This document shows, one piece after another, positions 26,119 through 35,476 of a stretch of 38,722 nt of DNA (its first letter is position 1; each line of letters starts with the position of its first letter). The notes under the pieces are model-generated. The model worked only from the letters and a program-made list of their open reading frames with translations, was not told where the DNA came from and ran no database searches. Location: NCBI GenBank assembly GCA_003023725.1, contig PXYT01000024.1, positions 1 to 38,722 of the forward strand. The letters run 5' to 3'. The stretch is from Sulfobacillus benefaciens (GTDB lineage Bacteria > Bacillota > Sulfobacillia > Sulfobacillales > Sulfobacillaceae). The position numbers and the translations under genes were made by a program.

Positions 26119-28754
26119 TGCAAATCCTCCCAGCGCTCCTTCAGGCGCATCACTCGTGAAACAAATTCTTCACGCTGTGAAAGCGCTTTTGCCACAACCT
26201 GTTCGGGTGCGCGTTCCCTGAATTGGCGGTCCTTTAACTGACGTTGCACACGGTCCAGTTCACTTTGTGCCTGCTCCAACAGCTTACGCACACGATTGGC
26301 CTCTTTCTCCAGATCGACAGCTCCTTCCAAAAGCAAGGAGACACTCCCGCCCAGTGCCATTCCAGTTAAGGCATGTCGTGGTTTTGCTATCCCCTCGTCC
26401 TTCATGTGCCAACTGATTGTCGAGGCTTTGACAAGTTCTCGAATCGCGTGCTCCTCCTTCCGCCAGTCTTCAAGGATTTGGAAACTATCGGCAACGCAGA
26501 CAAACTGGACACGCTGGCCGGGAGGCAGATTAATCTCGGCCCGCAAGTTGCGCCCGGCTCGAATGAGACTCTGCACACGACCTACGATCTCCATAGCCCG
26601 GTCCTGTCCGGTCAAGGAGAGAGGTTTAGGCCATTCGGCCACCATGATGCTCTCCCCATTATGAGGAAGCGACTGCCACAATTCTTCGGTCACAAACGGC
26701 ATAAAGGGATGAAGCAGCTTCAAAGACTGTTCCGCAACGTGAATTAATGTGCTCAACACTTGGGGAATTTGACGCGGTTCTTCCCGCATCCGGATCTTAG
26801 TTAATTCAATATACCAATCGCAATAGTCATCCCACAGAAAGTCATATATGGCTCTGGCCGCTTGTCCGAACTCGAATTCCTGAAGCCAGTTGGTCATCTT
26901 CTCCACCGTTTGGTTGAGCTTATGCATAATCCACACATCTTCGATGTGCGGGGTGTCAAGATTCAGAGGATCAGGGACAAAATTATCCGGCAGATTTATT
27001 CGCACATACCGAACCGCATTGTAAATCTTGTTGGCAAAATGGCTTGCCGCCTGAACCCTCTCGTCACTGTAACGCTGATCGTTTCCGGGAGCTGAGCTCA
27101 ACACCAATGCCATCCGTAAAGCATCGGCTCCATATTGTTCAATCACATCCATGGGGTCAACCCCATTACCCACAGACTTGCTCATTTTTCGGCCCTGGCT
27201 GTCCCGTACCAATCCATGCAGCAGCACCGTTTCAAAAGGTTTTTCCCCGGTGAAATGGATGCCCTGCATAATCATCCGGGAAACCCAGAAAAAGATAATA
27301 TCATAGGCGGTTGACAGCACCGACGTGGGGTAAAACATCTGCAAATCCTGAGTCTTTTCGGGCCACCCCAGCGTTGAAAACGGCCACAGTGCCGAAGAGA
27401 ACCAGGTGTCAAGCACGTCATCGTCCTGGCGCATGGATCCTCCGCACACATCGCACCTAGAAGGCGCTTGCCGAGCTACGACAACGGATTCGCACTCGAC
27501 ACAATAGTAGGCGGGAATCCGGTGTCCCCACCAAATTTGCCGGGATATACACCAGTCCCGGATATTTTCCATCCAGCTCGTATAAATTTTTTCGAACCGG
27601 TCAGGGACAAATCGAACCTCTCCCCGTCGCACTGCCTCCAGCGCAGGGCGCGCCAAAGGTTCGACTTTTACAAACCATTGCAGCGACAACAGAGGCTCAA
27701 TTGTCGTGCCACATTTTTCACAGTGGCCGACCGAGTGAACCAGGTCTTCTTGTTTCTCCACCAGTCCCAGGCTCTCCAAATCCTTGACGACACGCCGCCG
27801 CGTTTCATAGCGGTCGAGGCTCTGATACGCCCCGGCATATTCGGTCATGGTCCCGTCTTCGCCGATCACCTGAATTTGTTGGAGGTCATGGCGCTGACCC
27901 ATTTGGAAATCGTTAGGATCGTGCGCGGGCGTAACCTTCACGGCACCCGTGCCGTACGCTGGATCCACGTACGTATCGGCGATAATCGGTACAATTCGGT
28001 TGATGAGAGGGATCCGGACCTGGCGGCCCACAAAGCCCGCCCAGCGTGAGTCATCCGGGTGGACAGCCACGGCTGTATCTCCCAGCATAGTTTCAGGTCT
28101 GGTCGTGGCCACGGTGACATAACCTGGCCCATCCGCCATCGGGTAGCGGATATAGGTGAGTGCCCCGGTTTCATCTTCATGTTCTACTTCTATATCCGAC
28201 AAAGCGGTGCGGCAAGACACACACCAATTGGTAATATAATGGCCGCGGTAAATAAGCCCTTCCTCATACAGGCGGACGAACACTTCAGTCACGGCCTTTG
28301 ACAATCCCTCGTCCATTGTAAAGCGCAATCGTTCCCAGTCAACAGATGCGCCCAATTTTTCTACCTGGCGCAAAATTTCTCCTCCGTACTTTTCCTTCCA
28401 TTGCCAAACTTCCTGAACGAACGTATCACGTCCCAGTTCGCGTCGTTCAATATTCCGGCTCCGCAACAATTCTTCCACTTTCATCTGGGTATGAATCCCA
28501 GCATGATCGGTTCCCGGAAGCCACAGAGTGTTCTCTCCCAACATCCGGTGAAAGCGGATGAGAATGTCCTGCCAAGTATTGTTCAGGGCATGGCCCACAT
28601 GCAATACCCCCGTTACGTTGGGGGGCGGCATCACAATGCTAAACATGGGCACATCATTTTTCATGTTGGGTTTAAAGTATCCGTGGTCCTTCCAAAACGT
28701 ATACCACTTTTTCTCCACCTCATGAGGAGAATATTGGGCACTGAGTTCGCTCAC
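26115..28754 (-). CDS. valS: Valyl-tRNA synthetase
   Basis: ValRS charges tRNA-Val and edits mischarged threonine. The protein is about 879 aa. It has HIGH-type motif PNVTGVLHVGHALN (HVGH), the CP1 editing domain with the TTRPETMLGDTAV motif and YGTGAVKVTPAHD, the KMSKS motif GRKMSKSVGNGVDP, the anticodon domain and the C-terminal coiled coil (EANRVRKLLEQAQSELDRVQ). GTG 28754 is preferred because AAGGAGG lies 8 nt upstream; the open frame to 28835 has no site. Expression is under a T-box leader. Confidence 0.97.
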   Translation of the reverse strand: MSELSAQYSPHEVEKKWYTFWKDHGYFKPNMKNDVPMFSIVMPPPNVTGVLHVGHALNNTWQDILIRFHRMLGENTLWLPGTDHAGIHTQMKVEELLRSRNIERRELGRDTFVQEVWQWKEKYGGEILRQVEKLGASVDWERLRFTMDEGLSKAVTEVFVRLYEEGLIYRGHYITNWCVSCRTALSDIEVEHEDETGALTYIRYPMADGPGYVTVATTRPETMLGDTAVAVHPDDSRWAGFVGRQVRIPLINRIVPIIADTYVDPAYGTGAVKVTPAHDPNDFQMGQRHDLQQIQVIGEDGTMTEYAGAYQSLDRYETRRRVVKDLESLGLVEKQEDLVHSVGHCEKCGTTIEPLLSLQWFVKVEPLARPALEAVRRGEVRFVPDRFEKIYTSWMENIRDWCISRQIWWGHRIPAYYCVECESVVVARQAPSRCDVCGGSMRQDDDVLDTWFSSALWPFSTLGWPEKTQDLQMFYPTSVLSTAYDIIFFWVSRMIMQGIHFTGEKPFETVLLHGLVRDSQGRKMSKSVGNGVDPMDVIEQYGADALRMALVLSSAPGNDQRYSDERVQAASHFANKIYNAVRYVRINLPDNFVPDPLNLDTPHIEDVWIMHKLNQTVEKMTNWLQEFEFGQAARAIYDFLWDDYCDWYIELTKIRMREEPRQIPQVLSTLIHVAEQSLKLLHPFMPFVTEELWQSLPHNGESIMVAEWPKPLSLTGQDRAMEIVGRVQSLIRAGRNLRAEINLPPGQRVQFVCVADSFQILEDWRKEEHAIRELVKASTISWHMKDEGIAKPRHALTGMALGGSVSLLLEGAVDLEKEANRVRKLLEQAQSELDRVQRQLKDRQFRERAPEQVVAKALSQREEFVSRVMRLKERWEDLQ

Positions 28755-28867
28755 GAAAGACTCCTCCTTAATTTTAGCGATAAGACTCATTGCCAAGGCA
28801 AAGCCTTTAAGGTGTTTTTCCGGAGAGCCATACAATCTACCCGCATTCCAACTTCGTTCAGTTCACC

Positions 28868-29115
28868 AAAAAGAGACCCTCTTCGCTAAGGGCGAAAAGA
28901 GTCTCTTTCGCGGTACCACCTTAATTCACCCCGAGTCAAGTTAGGGCCTCATATGGCGATAACGGGCGCACCCGGGTATGGATTACCTCGTTATAGACAT
29001 AGGCTCTCTATACCGCCTCAGGGTCCACCCGCAAGCCAACACGCACGAAGTTTCCACCCCTTTATCACTTCGCTCTCTAAGCGTGTGGATCCTGCTTCTT
29101 CCCGTCATCAGCACA
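28868..29115 (-). promoter_or_regulatory. T-box leader of valS (with terminator hairpin)
   Basis: The T-box sequence AAGGTGGTACCGCG is at about 28909-28922 (minus strand). Downstream, the arms at 28893-28908 and 28871-28886 form the terminator stem, followed by TTTTT (28868-28872). Upstream lie the AGAGAGC block with its apical stem, a CCGTTATC stem-III motif and a Stem I base. A GUG in GGGTGGACCC (about 29026-29028) is a candidate valine specifier, with low confidence in that choice. Uncharged tRNA-Val would favour the antiterminator and raise valS-folC and downstream expression. Confidence 0.93.
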
Positions 29116-29126
29116 ATAGCATGTAA

Positions 29127-29393
29127 TTAGTCTTCTACTACGGCCAAAATGTCGTCAGTCGACAAGATAAGGTGCTCCTCATTTGCAATCTTAATTTCTG
29201 TCCCGGCAAATTTGGCAAACAATACACGTTGGCCTTCCTTGACTTTGATGTCTTCACCATCGCCGACTGCTACAATTAGACCGGTCTGGGGTTTGTCTTT
29301 GGCAGTATCGGGTATGTAAATCCCACTCTGAGTTCGTTCTTGTTCCTCAACCAATTTTACCAGAACGCGGTCCCCTAACGGCTTGACCTGCAT
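29127..29393 (-). CDS. groES: Co-chaperonin GroES (solitary)
   Basis: GroES caps the GroEL folding chamber. The 88-aa product begins MQVKPLGDRVLVKLVEEQER, with the mobile loop ERTQSGIYIPDTAKDKPQTG and the KFAGTEIKI core. The usual insertion around the roof hairpin is shorter than in typical 94-97-aa GroES. AAGGGGG lies about 8 nt before the ATG at 29393; the longer frame from 29453 has no site. No groEL follows in the window, because the valS T-box starts next. Either groEL is elsewhere or this is a second copy. No CIRCE repeat is seen upstream. Confidence 0.92.
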   Translation of the reverse strand: MQVKPLGDRVLVKLVEEQERTQSGIYIPDTAKDKPQTGLIVAVGDGEDIKVKEGQRVLFAKFAGTEIKIANEEHLILSTDDILAVVED

Positions 29394-29451
29394 TGGAAAT
29401 ATCCCCCTTGGATGGTGTATCTGATGATCCACAAAAACCGTGGCATCTAAC

Positions 29452-29479
29452 ATTATATCGTACCGCTAAAGCCTGTCAA
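29452..29479 (-). promoter_or_regulatory. Consensus sigmaA promoter of groES
   Basis: TTGACA (29474-29479) and TATAAT (29452-29457), both perfect hexamers, are 16 nt apart on the minus strand. The promoter lies in the gap between divergent groES and the lipoprotein gene. The predicted start is near 29445, giving a leader of about 50 nt. Confidence 0.85.
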
Positions 29480-29556
29480 TGAATAGCGAGCCGGTCTTAA
29501 AGGCGACTTGGAATCATAAAGTGGAGTGGATAAGCACTCACTGGAGGGAGCATTTG

Positions 29557-30468
29557 ATGAAATGTCTCGCACGATGGAGCGCATGGGTTTTGGCATTGGT
29601 CATGTTAACCACGTTAACGGGATGCGGTCAAAAACCCAATAAGACTTCGAAACCCTCCCTACCGGTCATTCGTTATGCGTTGAACACCTCTTCATCGCTC
29701 TTGACTTTACCGCTTCAAATCGCGCTGAAACTTCATTTCTTCGAAGATGAACACATTCAAGTCAAACGTGTACCGCCTTTGCATGCTGATCTTGCGATTT
29801 CGGAATCCCGGCCAGAATGGCCGGTAATCGGCTGTGTGGCGAGCCGTCCAGATCTGGTTATTGCCTCTCCCGTTCCGGACCCCCATTTCCGTCTAAGGGC
29901 TTTGAACCGGCTTTCCGTCGTTTACGCCGCCAATCTCAACTCGTCTCTGAGCCTCGTGCGAGGCGTGATGAACCTCAACCGCACCCATCCGTCTTTCTCT
30001 TCCATCCCCTTTCGGAGACTGGCAACTTTATGGGCACAGCATCGCCTGCCATGGGCTGTAGTGAGTCTCAAACAATTTTTCACGCTTCGGCGAAAGGATC
30101 CACAGGCTGTCATCCTGAACTGGCTAGGTGCCTCCACCGGCCCCATTCCCGTGGTGACAATCAGTGGTCAAAGCCCTCACAGTGTCCAGTTTCTGCGGGC
30201 CCTAAATTTAGCCTTGTGGTATCTTCACACCTCATCACCACACACGATAACTCAAGTCCTCGCTGGCAATTCGAGCAATCCTTTCCTGGACCAGGAAATT
30301 CAAACCGGAATTCATTTCGACCTGTGGCCCCAAACCACTCTCGTGTCCCCCCAGGAATATAACCGGGGGCGGGCTCTGTACGGATTGGGCAACCCGGAAG
30401 TCTGGCCCCCTTTTTTCTCCGGTGTCAATACTCAGTTATCCCGTCAGGCCCTTAGTGTCCAGTATTGA
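29557..30468 (+). CDS. NMT1/THI5-like substrate-binding lipoprotein (orphan)
   Basis: The product is about 303 aa with a signal peptide (basic MKCLARWSAW then a hydrophobic core) and a lipobox LTGC, so it is probably anchored by its Cys to the outer face of the membrane. The following IRYALNTSSSLLTLPLQIAL with HFFEDEHIQVKRV matches the start of NMT1-type periplasmic-binding proteins of ABC transporters. ATG 29557 has GGAGGG 8 nt upstream; 29479 is the frame end without a site. There is no permease or ATPase beside it. Its ligand is unknown, and the family includes sulfonate, nitrate and pyrimidine-precursor binders. Confidence 0.75.
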   Translation: MKCLARWSAWVLALVMLTTLTGCGQKPNKTSKPSLPVIRYALNTSSSLLTLPLQIALKLHFFEDEHIQVKRVPPLHADLAISESRPEWPVIGCVASRPDLVIASPVPDPHFRLRALNRLSVVYAANLNSSLSLVRGVMNLNRTHPSFSSIPFRRLATLWAQHRLPWAVVSLKQFFTLRRKDPQAVILNWLGASTGPIPVVTISGQSPHSVQFLRALNLALWYLHTSSPHTITQVLAGNSSNPFLDQEIQTGIHFDLWPQTTLVSPQEYNRGRALYGLGNPEVWPPFFSGVNTQLSRQALSVQY

Positions 30469-30980
30469 TGACCCAAAGATTCCATTAATACCAGTTCCGT
30501 TTCGCCAGCCAAACGTCCCGTTGCGCACAGCACGGCAACCTTTTTAAATCCGGCCTTTTCATAGGCTCGGATGGCACGAAAATTATCTCTTTTGACACGT
30601 AAGTAAACGCGTTGGAGTCCGATACGCTCATAGGCCACGTGCAACACCTCGCGAATGGCTGCGGATCCATATCCCCGACTCCAATAATGCTTGTTGCCAA
30701 TAGAAATCCTCAGTTCGGCCTCTGCGTTGCGCCAAGCAATATGTTCCAACTCAGCATCTCCGATGAGGACGCCACCAGGAGTTTGAATGGCAAACCCGAT
30801 GCGAACGGAACTGGTCATCAGATCCTGCCACCACACCGAATCTATAACGCTGCCCTGCCCAAACTTCTTGCCGCTCAGGATCGTCACCTCTTCGTCCTCA
30901 TCCCACAACGCTATGGATGTTAAATCACGATCCGCCAACTTGCGAATATAACGGTAATGACCGTCAATATCCAGCACCAT
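30444..30980 (-). CDS. GNAT-family N-acetyltransferase (RimJ/RimL type)
   Basis: The 178-aa protein has the GNAT fold with acetyl-CoA loop YWSRGYGSAAIREVLHVAYE (motif A, RGYGSA), an ERIGLQRVYLRVKRDNFRAI block and the AYEKAGFKK motif. This layout is that of ribosomal-protein/small-molecule acetyltransferases. The substrate is unknown. ATG 30980 is preferred because GAGGTGAAGG lies upstream; GTG 30992 adds four residues. It converges with the lipoprotein gene and their ends overlap by 25 nt. Confidence 0.9.
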   Translation of the reverse strand: MVLDIDGHYRYIRKLADRDLTSIALWDEDEEVTILSGKKFGQGSVIDSVWWQDLMTSSVRIGFAIQTPGGVLIGDAELEHIAWRNAEAELRISIGNKHYWSRGYGSAAIREVLHVAYERIGLQRVYLRVKRDNFRAIRAYEKAGFKKVAVLCATGRLAGETELVLMESLGHQYWTLRA

Positions 30981-31872
30981 CGATTCCTTCACCTCGTCTT
31001 CGTATCACCTCTCTTAAATTCGACAGAAACGGGCTCGTCTCCTGTGAACCTGCGCCCATTTTCCTTTGGTTAAGATGGAGGATATCGCCTTACAATGAGA
31101 ACCCGGGTTAACAAGATTTTTCTGGGATCCTTCCAGAATTCTCCGGTTCATAAGAGGCCCACTTTCCATCCGCAGGGAATCTTCCTTCGTCTTTCGCCAC
31201 AAAGCTCTCTCAGAAAATCGTGCCACATTATTTCTCTTGTGCATCTCCCACACCACAAGGATCTTGCAAACACTCTCCCGCCGAATCTTGAACCTGACAC
31301 CCCGTGGCTCTCCTAAATCACCCCGCCGGCATTTCGAATTTGTTCTCATTTTTGGTAATAAAACCCTTTCGCCTCAAGCCATCAGCCTTGGTCACGCGAT
31401 GATAAGATAACCACACTTGCCAGGGAGCTGTCTTCCGAGATAGAATTCTGTCACTTCCCATTTTGGGCTTGGTGATTCTCCAAAGGAGGAAAATTCACCG
31501 TTTGGCCGACAGTCGCAACTTTTCTTGTACTGGCCTTGGTGTGGTGCATTCGTAGACTCACCTCAAGTTCCGATAGCATGCATTCCATACGGTTCAATCG
31601 TTTTGCAAGACTTTTTGTTCCCTTGTCGCACTTATCATAATCACTACTGTTCCATAATGTGCAATTTTCCAACATTCTCTACAATCAAAACAAGTGCTCG
31701 CACCGAGTGCTATGCCGCACTCGTGCTGTCTCGTATTCTGAAAGAAAGACTTCTTGAGGCAATTCCACCTACATCACCACAGGTTTGTGGAGAGGCATCG
31801 GCCCGTCCGCCTATTTGGGGAAGATTTGGCTAAAGCCTTGACTGACAGGAACCAATTCGATAGGTTTTACAC
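30981..31872. other. 892-nt gap before the histidine-phosphatase gene
   Basis: I see no gene here with a good ribosome-binding site or family resemblance. Several short open frames occur on both strands, among them a minus-strand 31451-31675 frame with a coiled-coil-like middle (KRLNRMECMLSELEVSLRMH). A small inverted repeat, GAGTGC and GCACTC, lies near 31703-31720. Decayed gene remnants are possible but not shown. Confidence 0.45.
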
Positions 31873-32469
31873 ATGGACACTAATGCGGTACGCGCATTCT
31901 GGGTTATGCGGCATGGTCGCCCTGACTTATCCCGTAACCCATTTTTCATGGATCACGACCAGTTTAACCGATATTTAGAAGCTTATGACCGGGCGGCTTT
32001 AGATGAAGTCGAGACAAAACGCTTAACCACATTATTTCAACGGTATCCGATTCCCGAATTGGTTATCTGTTCGGATTTGCCTAGGGCTAAAGCGACGGCT
32101 AAGTTATATGCCCGCTCAAGTCCTGTTCTTGTTGATCCGACATTCCGGGAAATTCCTGTGTGGCTTCCTGAAGCGTCAACGCATTTTCTTAAAAGCCGAT
32201 GGCCCGAGGAATTTTGGTGGAGTTATTTGCGCATAAACTGGTTTCGGGATCAGGGCCCGGAAGGAAAGGTCCATTCCCGTCAACGCGCGCAGATCGCAAT
32301 AGCCCATCTGAGTGTATATCTTCAGGATCATCAAAACATCGCCATCGTGTCCCATGCTGGATTTCTGTCCTTACTGATCACGATGCTGCATCAGCAGCAT
32401 CGGATCAGAGGGCCATTGTTGCCTTCGATTCGTTTTGGAAGGCCCAGACGTTACATCTGGCTCAAATAG
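31873..32469 (+). CDS. Histidine phosphatase (phosphoglycerate-mutase superfamily)
   Basis: The 198-aa protein carries the RHG signature VMRHGRP (about 11-17), where the His is the phospho-accepting residue, a second basic cluster ICSDLPRAKATAKLY, and the late SHAGFLSLL that supplies the second catalytic His. The substrate could be a sugar phosphate, an alpha-ribazole-like compound or a protein, and cannot be told. The ribosome-binding site is weak. It converges with engB and overlaps its stop by 8 nt. Confidence 0.87.
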   Translation: MDTNAVRAFWVMRHGRPDLSRNPFFMDHDQFNRYLEAYDRAALDEVETKRLTTLFQRYPIPELVICSDLPRAKATAKLYARSSPVLVDPTFREIPVWLPEASTHFLKSRWPEEFWWSYLRINWFRDQGPEGKVHSRQRAQIAIAHLSVYLQDHQNIAIVSHAGFLSLLITMLHQQHRIRGPLLPSIRFGRPRRYIWLK

Positions 32470-33049
32470 TTAATCCTAATCCCCTTATCACTTCCCTAAG
32501 TTTGTCGACGCCTTCTCCCGTTCGGTTGGAAACCGGATAGATCGCCAATTGATAGGCATCTTGCAGTGTTTGAATCCGCGTCTGCTGCTCATGTTTGTTG
32601 AGACGATCCATCTTGGTTCCCACTATGACGATGAACAAGTTTCGCTCGTAAGCCCAGCGAAGAATCGTCATTTCCTCACTCTGAGGATCCCTGCGGATGT
32701 CTTGAACCAGAACCCCTCCAATAATCTGCTGCCGAGACACCAAATAATCTTCCACTGCCTGACCAAACTGTTCTCGAATGGATTTGGGAACCTTAGCGTA
32801 GCCATATCCCGGAAGATCTACCAGGTACCAGTTTTTCATTCGGTAAAAATGTATGCGTTGCGTTTTTCCGGGATTAGCGCTAACGTGAGCAATTTTTGTT
32901 CGCGTTAAAGCGTTGATTAAGGAAGACTTTCCTGCATTGGACCGTCCTAAAAAAGCTAGTTCAGTCACACCATCACTCGGCATTTCAGTCGGAACCAAAG
33001 CGGAAGCTTTCAGGCGGTCATTTTTGGGGGACAACTTTTTCCCTCGCAA
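32462..33049 (-). CDS. engB: Ribosome-assembly GTPase EngB/YsxC
   Basis: EngB is an essential GTPase in 50S assembly. The 195-aa product has G1 [16 protein letters not shown]3 [10 protein letters not shown], NKxD-type GTKMDRLNK, and SNRTGEGVD as G5. It overlaps the lon gene by 32 nt, and its start is GTG/ATG at 33049 within lon. Pairing with lon is standard in Firmicutes, as in the B. subtilis lonA-ysxC unit. Confidence 0.96.
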   Translation of the reverse strand: MRGKKLSPKNDRLKASALVPTEMPSDGVTELAFLGRSNAGKSSLINALTRTKIAHVSANPGKTQRIHFYRMKNWYLVDLPGYGYAKVPKSIREQFGQAVEDYLVSRQQIIGGVLVQDIRRDPQSEEMTILRWAYERNLFIVIVGTKMDRLNKHEQQTRIQTLQDAYQLAIYPVSNRTGEGVDKLREVIRGLGLTI

Positions 33050-35354
33050 TCTTTTCGCTCAAAGCAAATGCCAACACGCTGTCCAAATGCTTGACAAGAT
33101 GGATGATCATCGAACGTCTCACATTACGCGGCAAATCGTCCAAATCGTTTTCGTTGTCCTCAGGAAGGATCAGCTCGCGAATTCCAACCCGATGAGCCGC
33201 GAGAGTCTTCTCTTTAATGCCGCCGACAGGCAAAACATGCCCCCGAAGCGTAATTTCTCCCGTCATGGCGATCTGAGCTTTAACCGGGATATTGCTAAGC
33301 GCGGAAACCATAGCGGTGGCCATGGCAATTCCGGCTGAGGGACCATCTTTGGGAATGGCGCCTTCAGGTACATGCACATGGAGATCCAACGTTTCGTGAA
33401 AGGTTGGATCGATGCCGAAATCCTGGGCCCGTGACCGAATATAGCTGTAGGCTGCCCGTGCGCTTTCCTGCATCACATCGCCTAGTTGACCGGTGAGATT
33501 CAGATGTCCCTTCCCCGGCATCGTGGTGACTTCAATTGGCATGACATCCCCGCCCGCTTCGGTCACGGCGAGACCCGTCACGATACCGACCTCGTCCTGA
33601 GATTCTTTGGGTCGATGGTGCACTTGATGTGGGCCTAAATATTTCTCCAGATTGGTCACACTCACCCGCACGGTATGTTCGTTACCTTGGACAATTTCCC
33701 GAGCAACTTTTCGGCAAACCGCTCCCAACTGACGTTCCAGTTGGCGGACTCCAGCTTCGCGGGTATAGTGGCGTATAATGTCCGCAATGGCGTGCTGGCT
33801 AATCTCCACCATGGAAGCTTTCAAGCCATGATTTGCCATTTGCTTGGGCCACAAAAACTGCCAGGCAATGTGCAACTTCTCTTCTTCTGTGTACCCCGGA
33901 ATGACGATAGTTTCCATCCGGTCTAGCAGAGGTTTAGGAATGGTGTGAAGAACGTTGGCCGTCGTGATAAACATTACTTGGGACAGATCGAACGGCACCT
34001 CAATATAATGATCCGAGAAATGCGCATTTTGTTCCGGATCCAATACCTCGAGCAGGGCGGCTGACGGGTCGCCCCGGAAGTCCATCGCCATTTTGTCCAC
34101 TTCATCGAGAAGGAATAAGGGATTCTTTGAACCGGCTTGTTTCATCCCTTGGATTATCCTTCCCGGCAGCGCTCCCACGTACGTACGACGATGCCCTCGG
34201 ATCTCGGCTTCATCCCGTACTCCTCCCAACGACACCCGGACAAAGTTTCGTCCGGTGGCCCGTGCAATTGAACGCGCAAGCGATGTTTTGCCGACGCCAG
34301 GCGGTCCCACAAGACAGAGAATGGGACCTTTAAGACTTTGGGACAGTTGGCGGACCGCGAGATATTCTAAAATCCGGTCTTTCACTTTCTTGAGGCCATA
34401 ATGATCCTCGTTCAGAATACGCTCGGCTTCTTCAACGTCTACCCGCTCATCCGTTTCAGTGCCCCAGGGAAGATTCAAGAGCCAGTCCACATAATTGCGG
34501 ACCACAACTGCCTCCGCCGACATGGTAGGCATTTTGGCTAAACGATCAATTTCTCGGTCAATTTTCTCCCGAATGTCCTCGGATAAACCGGCCGTATTTT
34601 CCAGTCGCCGTCGCAGTTCCTGAACCTCATCGGCATGTTCGTCGGTTTCTCCGAGTTCCCTTTGAATGGCTTTTAGTTGTTCCCGAAGATAGTACTCCTT
34701 TTGAGTCCGTTCCATTTGCTTGCGGACGCGGACATTGATCCGTTTTTCAATTTCCAGAAGCTCCATTTGCCGAGACAAAATGTCCGATACTTTCTTCAGC
34801 CGTTCGTTGGCCGAAAAGATTTCGACAACTTCCTGTTTTTCGGCCGTTCGGATGTCGAGATAGCTGATGATGGTATCGGCAAGACGGCCGGGATCATCGA
34901 CATCCATACTAACCGAAGCCTCTCCCGGCACTTTCTTGGAATTCTTGATATAAAGTTCAAACAAGTCGACGACTGCACGCATCAATGCCTCGGTCTCATC
35001 CGACATTTCGTTATCTTCGACAACAGATTCAGCCTCAGCTTCGAAATATGTTCCCTCATCGGTAATCCTATGTATAATAGCCCTGGCATGGCCTTCCACA
35101 ACGACTTTCGCACCACCGGTGGGCATTTTCAAGAGTTGTTTCACCACACCGATAATACCCACCCGGTACAAATCATCTTCGCCCGGATCATCCTTACGAG
35201 TGTCTTTTTGGGCAACAAACAGTAGTTCCTGAGACCCCAGCATAGCCTTTTCCAGGGCATTGAGACTGCGTTCCCGCCCCACTTCCAAGGGCACAACCAT
35301 ATAAGGAAAAAGCAGGACTCCCCTAAGCGGTAAAAGCGGCAATTGCGTGTCCAT
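33018..35354 (-). CDS. lon: ATP-dependent protease Lon (LonA)
   Basis: Lon is a cytoplasmic AAA+ serine protease for misfolded and regulatory proteins. The 778-aa protein has the N-terminal substrate domain ([20 protein letters not shown]), Walker [12 protein letters not shown], Walker [11 protein letters not shown], and the protease domain with the catalytic Ser in KDGPSAG and the Lys in [17 protein letters not shown] is 7 nt before ATG 35354 (ATG 35357 and TTG 35360 also possible). It lies downstream of lonB, separated by that gene's terminator. Confidence 0.97.
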   Translation of the reverse strand: MDTQLPLLPLRGVLLFPYMVVPLEVGRERSLNALEKAMLGSQELLFVAQKDTRKDDPGEDDLYRVGIIGVVKQLLKMPTGGAKVVVEGHARAIIHRITDEGTYFEAEAESVVEDNEMSDETEALMRAVVDLFELYIKNSKKVPGEASVSMDVDDPGRLADTIISYLDIRTAEKQEVVEIFSANERLKKVSDILSRQMELLEIEKRINVRVRKQMERTQKEYYLREQLKAIQRELGETDEHADEVQELRRRLENTAGLSEDIREKIDREIDRLAKMPTMSAEAVVVRNYVDWLLNLPWGTETDERVDVEEAERILNEDHYGLKKVKDRILEYLAVRQLSQSLKGPILCLVGPPGVGKTSLARSIARATGRNFVRVSLGGVRDEAEIRGHRRTYVGALPGRIIQGMKQAGSKNPLFLLDEVDKMAMDFRGDPSAALLEVLDPEQNAHFSDHYIEVPFDLSQVMFITTANVLHTIPKPLLDRMETIVIPGYTEEEKLHIAWQFLWPKQMANHGLKASMVEISQHAIADIIRHYTREAGVRQLERQLGAVCRKVAREIVQGNEHTVRVSVTNLEKYLGPHQVHHRPKESQDEVGIVTGLAVTEAGGDVMPIEVTTMPGKGHLNLTGQLGDVMQESARAAYSYIRSRAQDFGIDPTFHETLDLHVHVPEGAIPKDGPSAGIAMATAMVSALSNIPVKAQIAMTGEITLRGHVLPVGGIKEKTLAAHRVGIRELILPEDNENDLDDLPRNVRRSMIIHLVKHLDSVLAFALSEKIAREKVVPQK

Positions 35355-35415
35355 CATCAACCCTCCTGTGTGAAAAATCTATTCTCCTCTATCCTAACCA
35401 TAATACTCAAATACA

Positions 35416-35451
35416 TGAAAAGAGACGACCCCTTTTCCTGCGGGGCCGTCT
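35416..35451 (-). terminator. Rho-independent terminator between lonB and lon
   Basis: AGACGACCCC (35423-35432) pairs with GGGGCCGTCT (35442-35451), one mismatch-like G-U, followed on the minus strand by CTTTTC. It comes about 26 nt after the lonB stop. Confidence 0.78.
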
Positions 35452-35476
35452 GGAAGAGGGATCAAGAAGCGGATCT

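Noticed and set aside
29394-29478. Possible CIRCE operator upstream of groES
   Set aside because: No TTAGCACTC-N9-GAGTGCTAA repeat or near match is present.
31014-31349. 111-codon minus-strand frame with basic composition
   Set aside because: It has no recognisable motif and no clear start signal; it appears to be chance.
31703-31720. GAGTGC and GCACTC inverted repeat as a CIRCE half-site pair
   Set aside because: The arms are in the wrong orientation and are only 6 nt apart.
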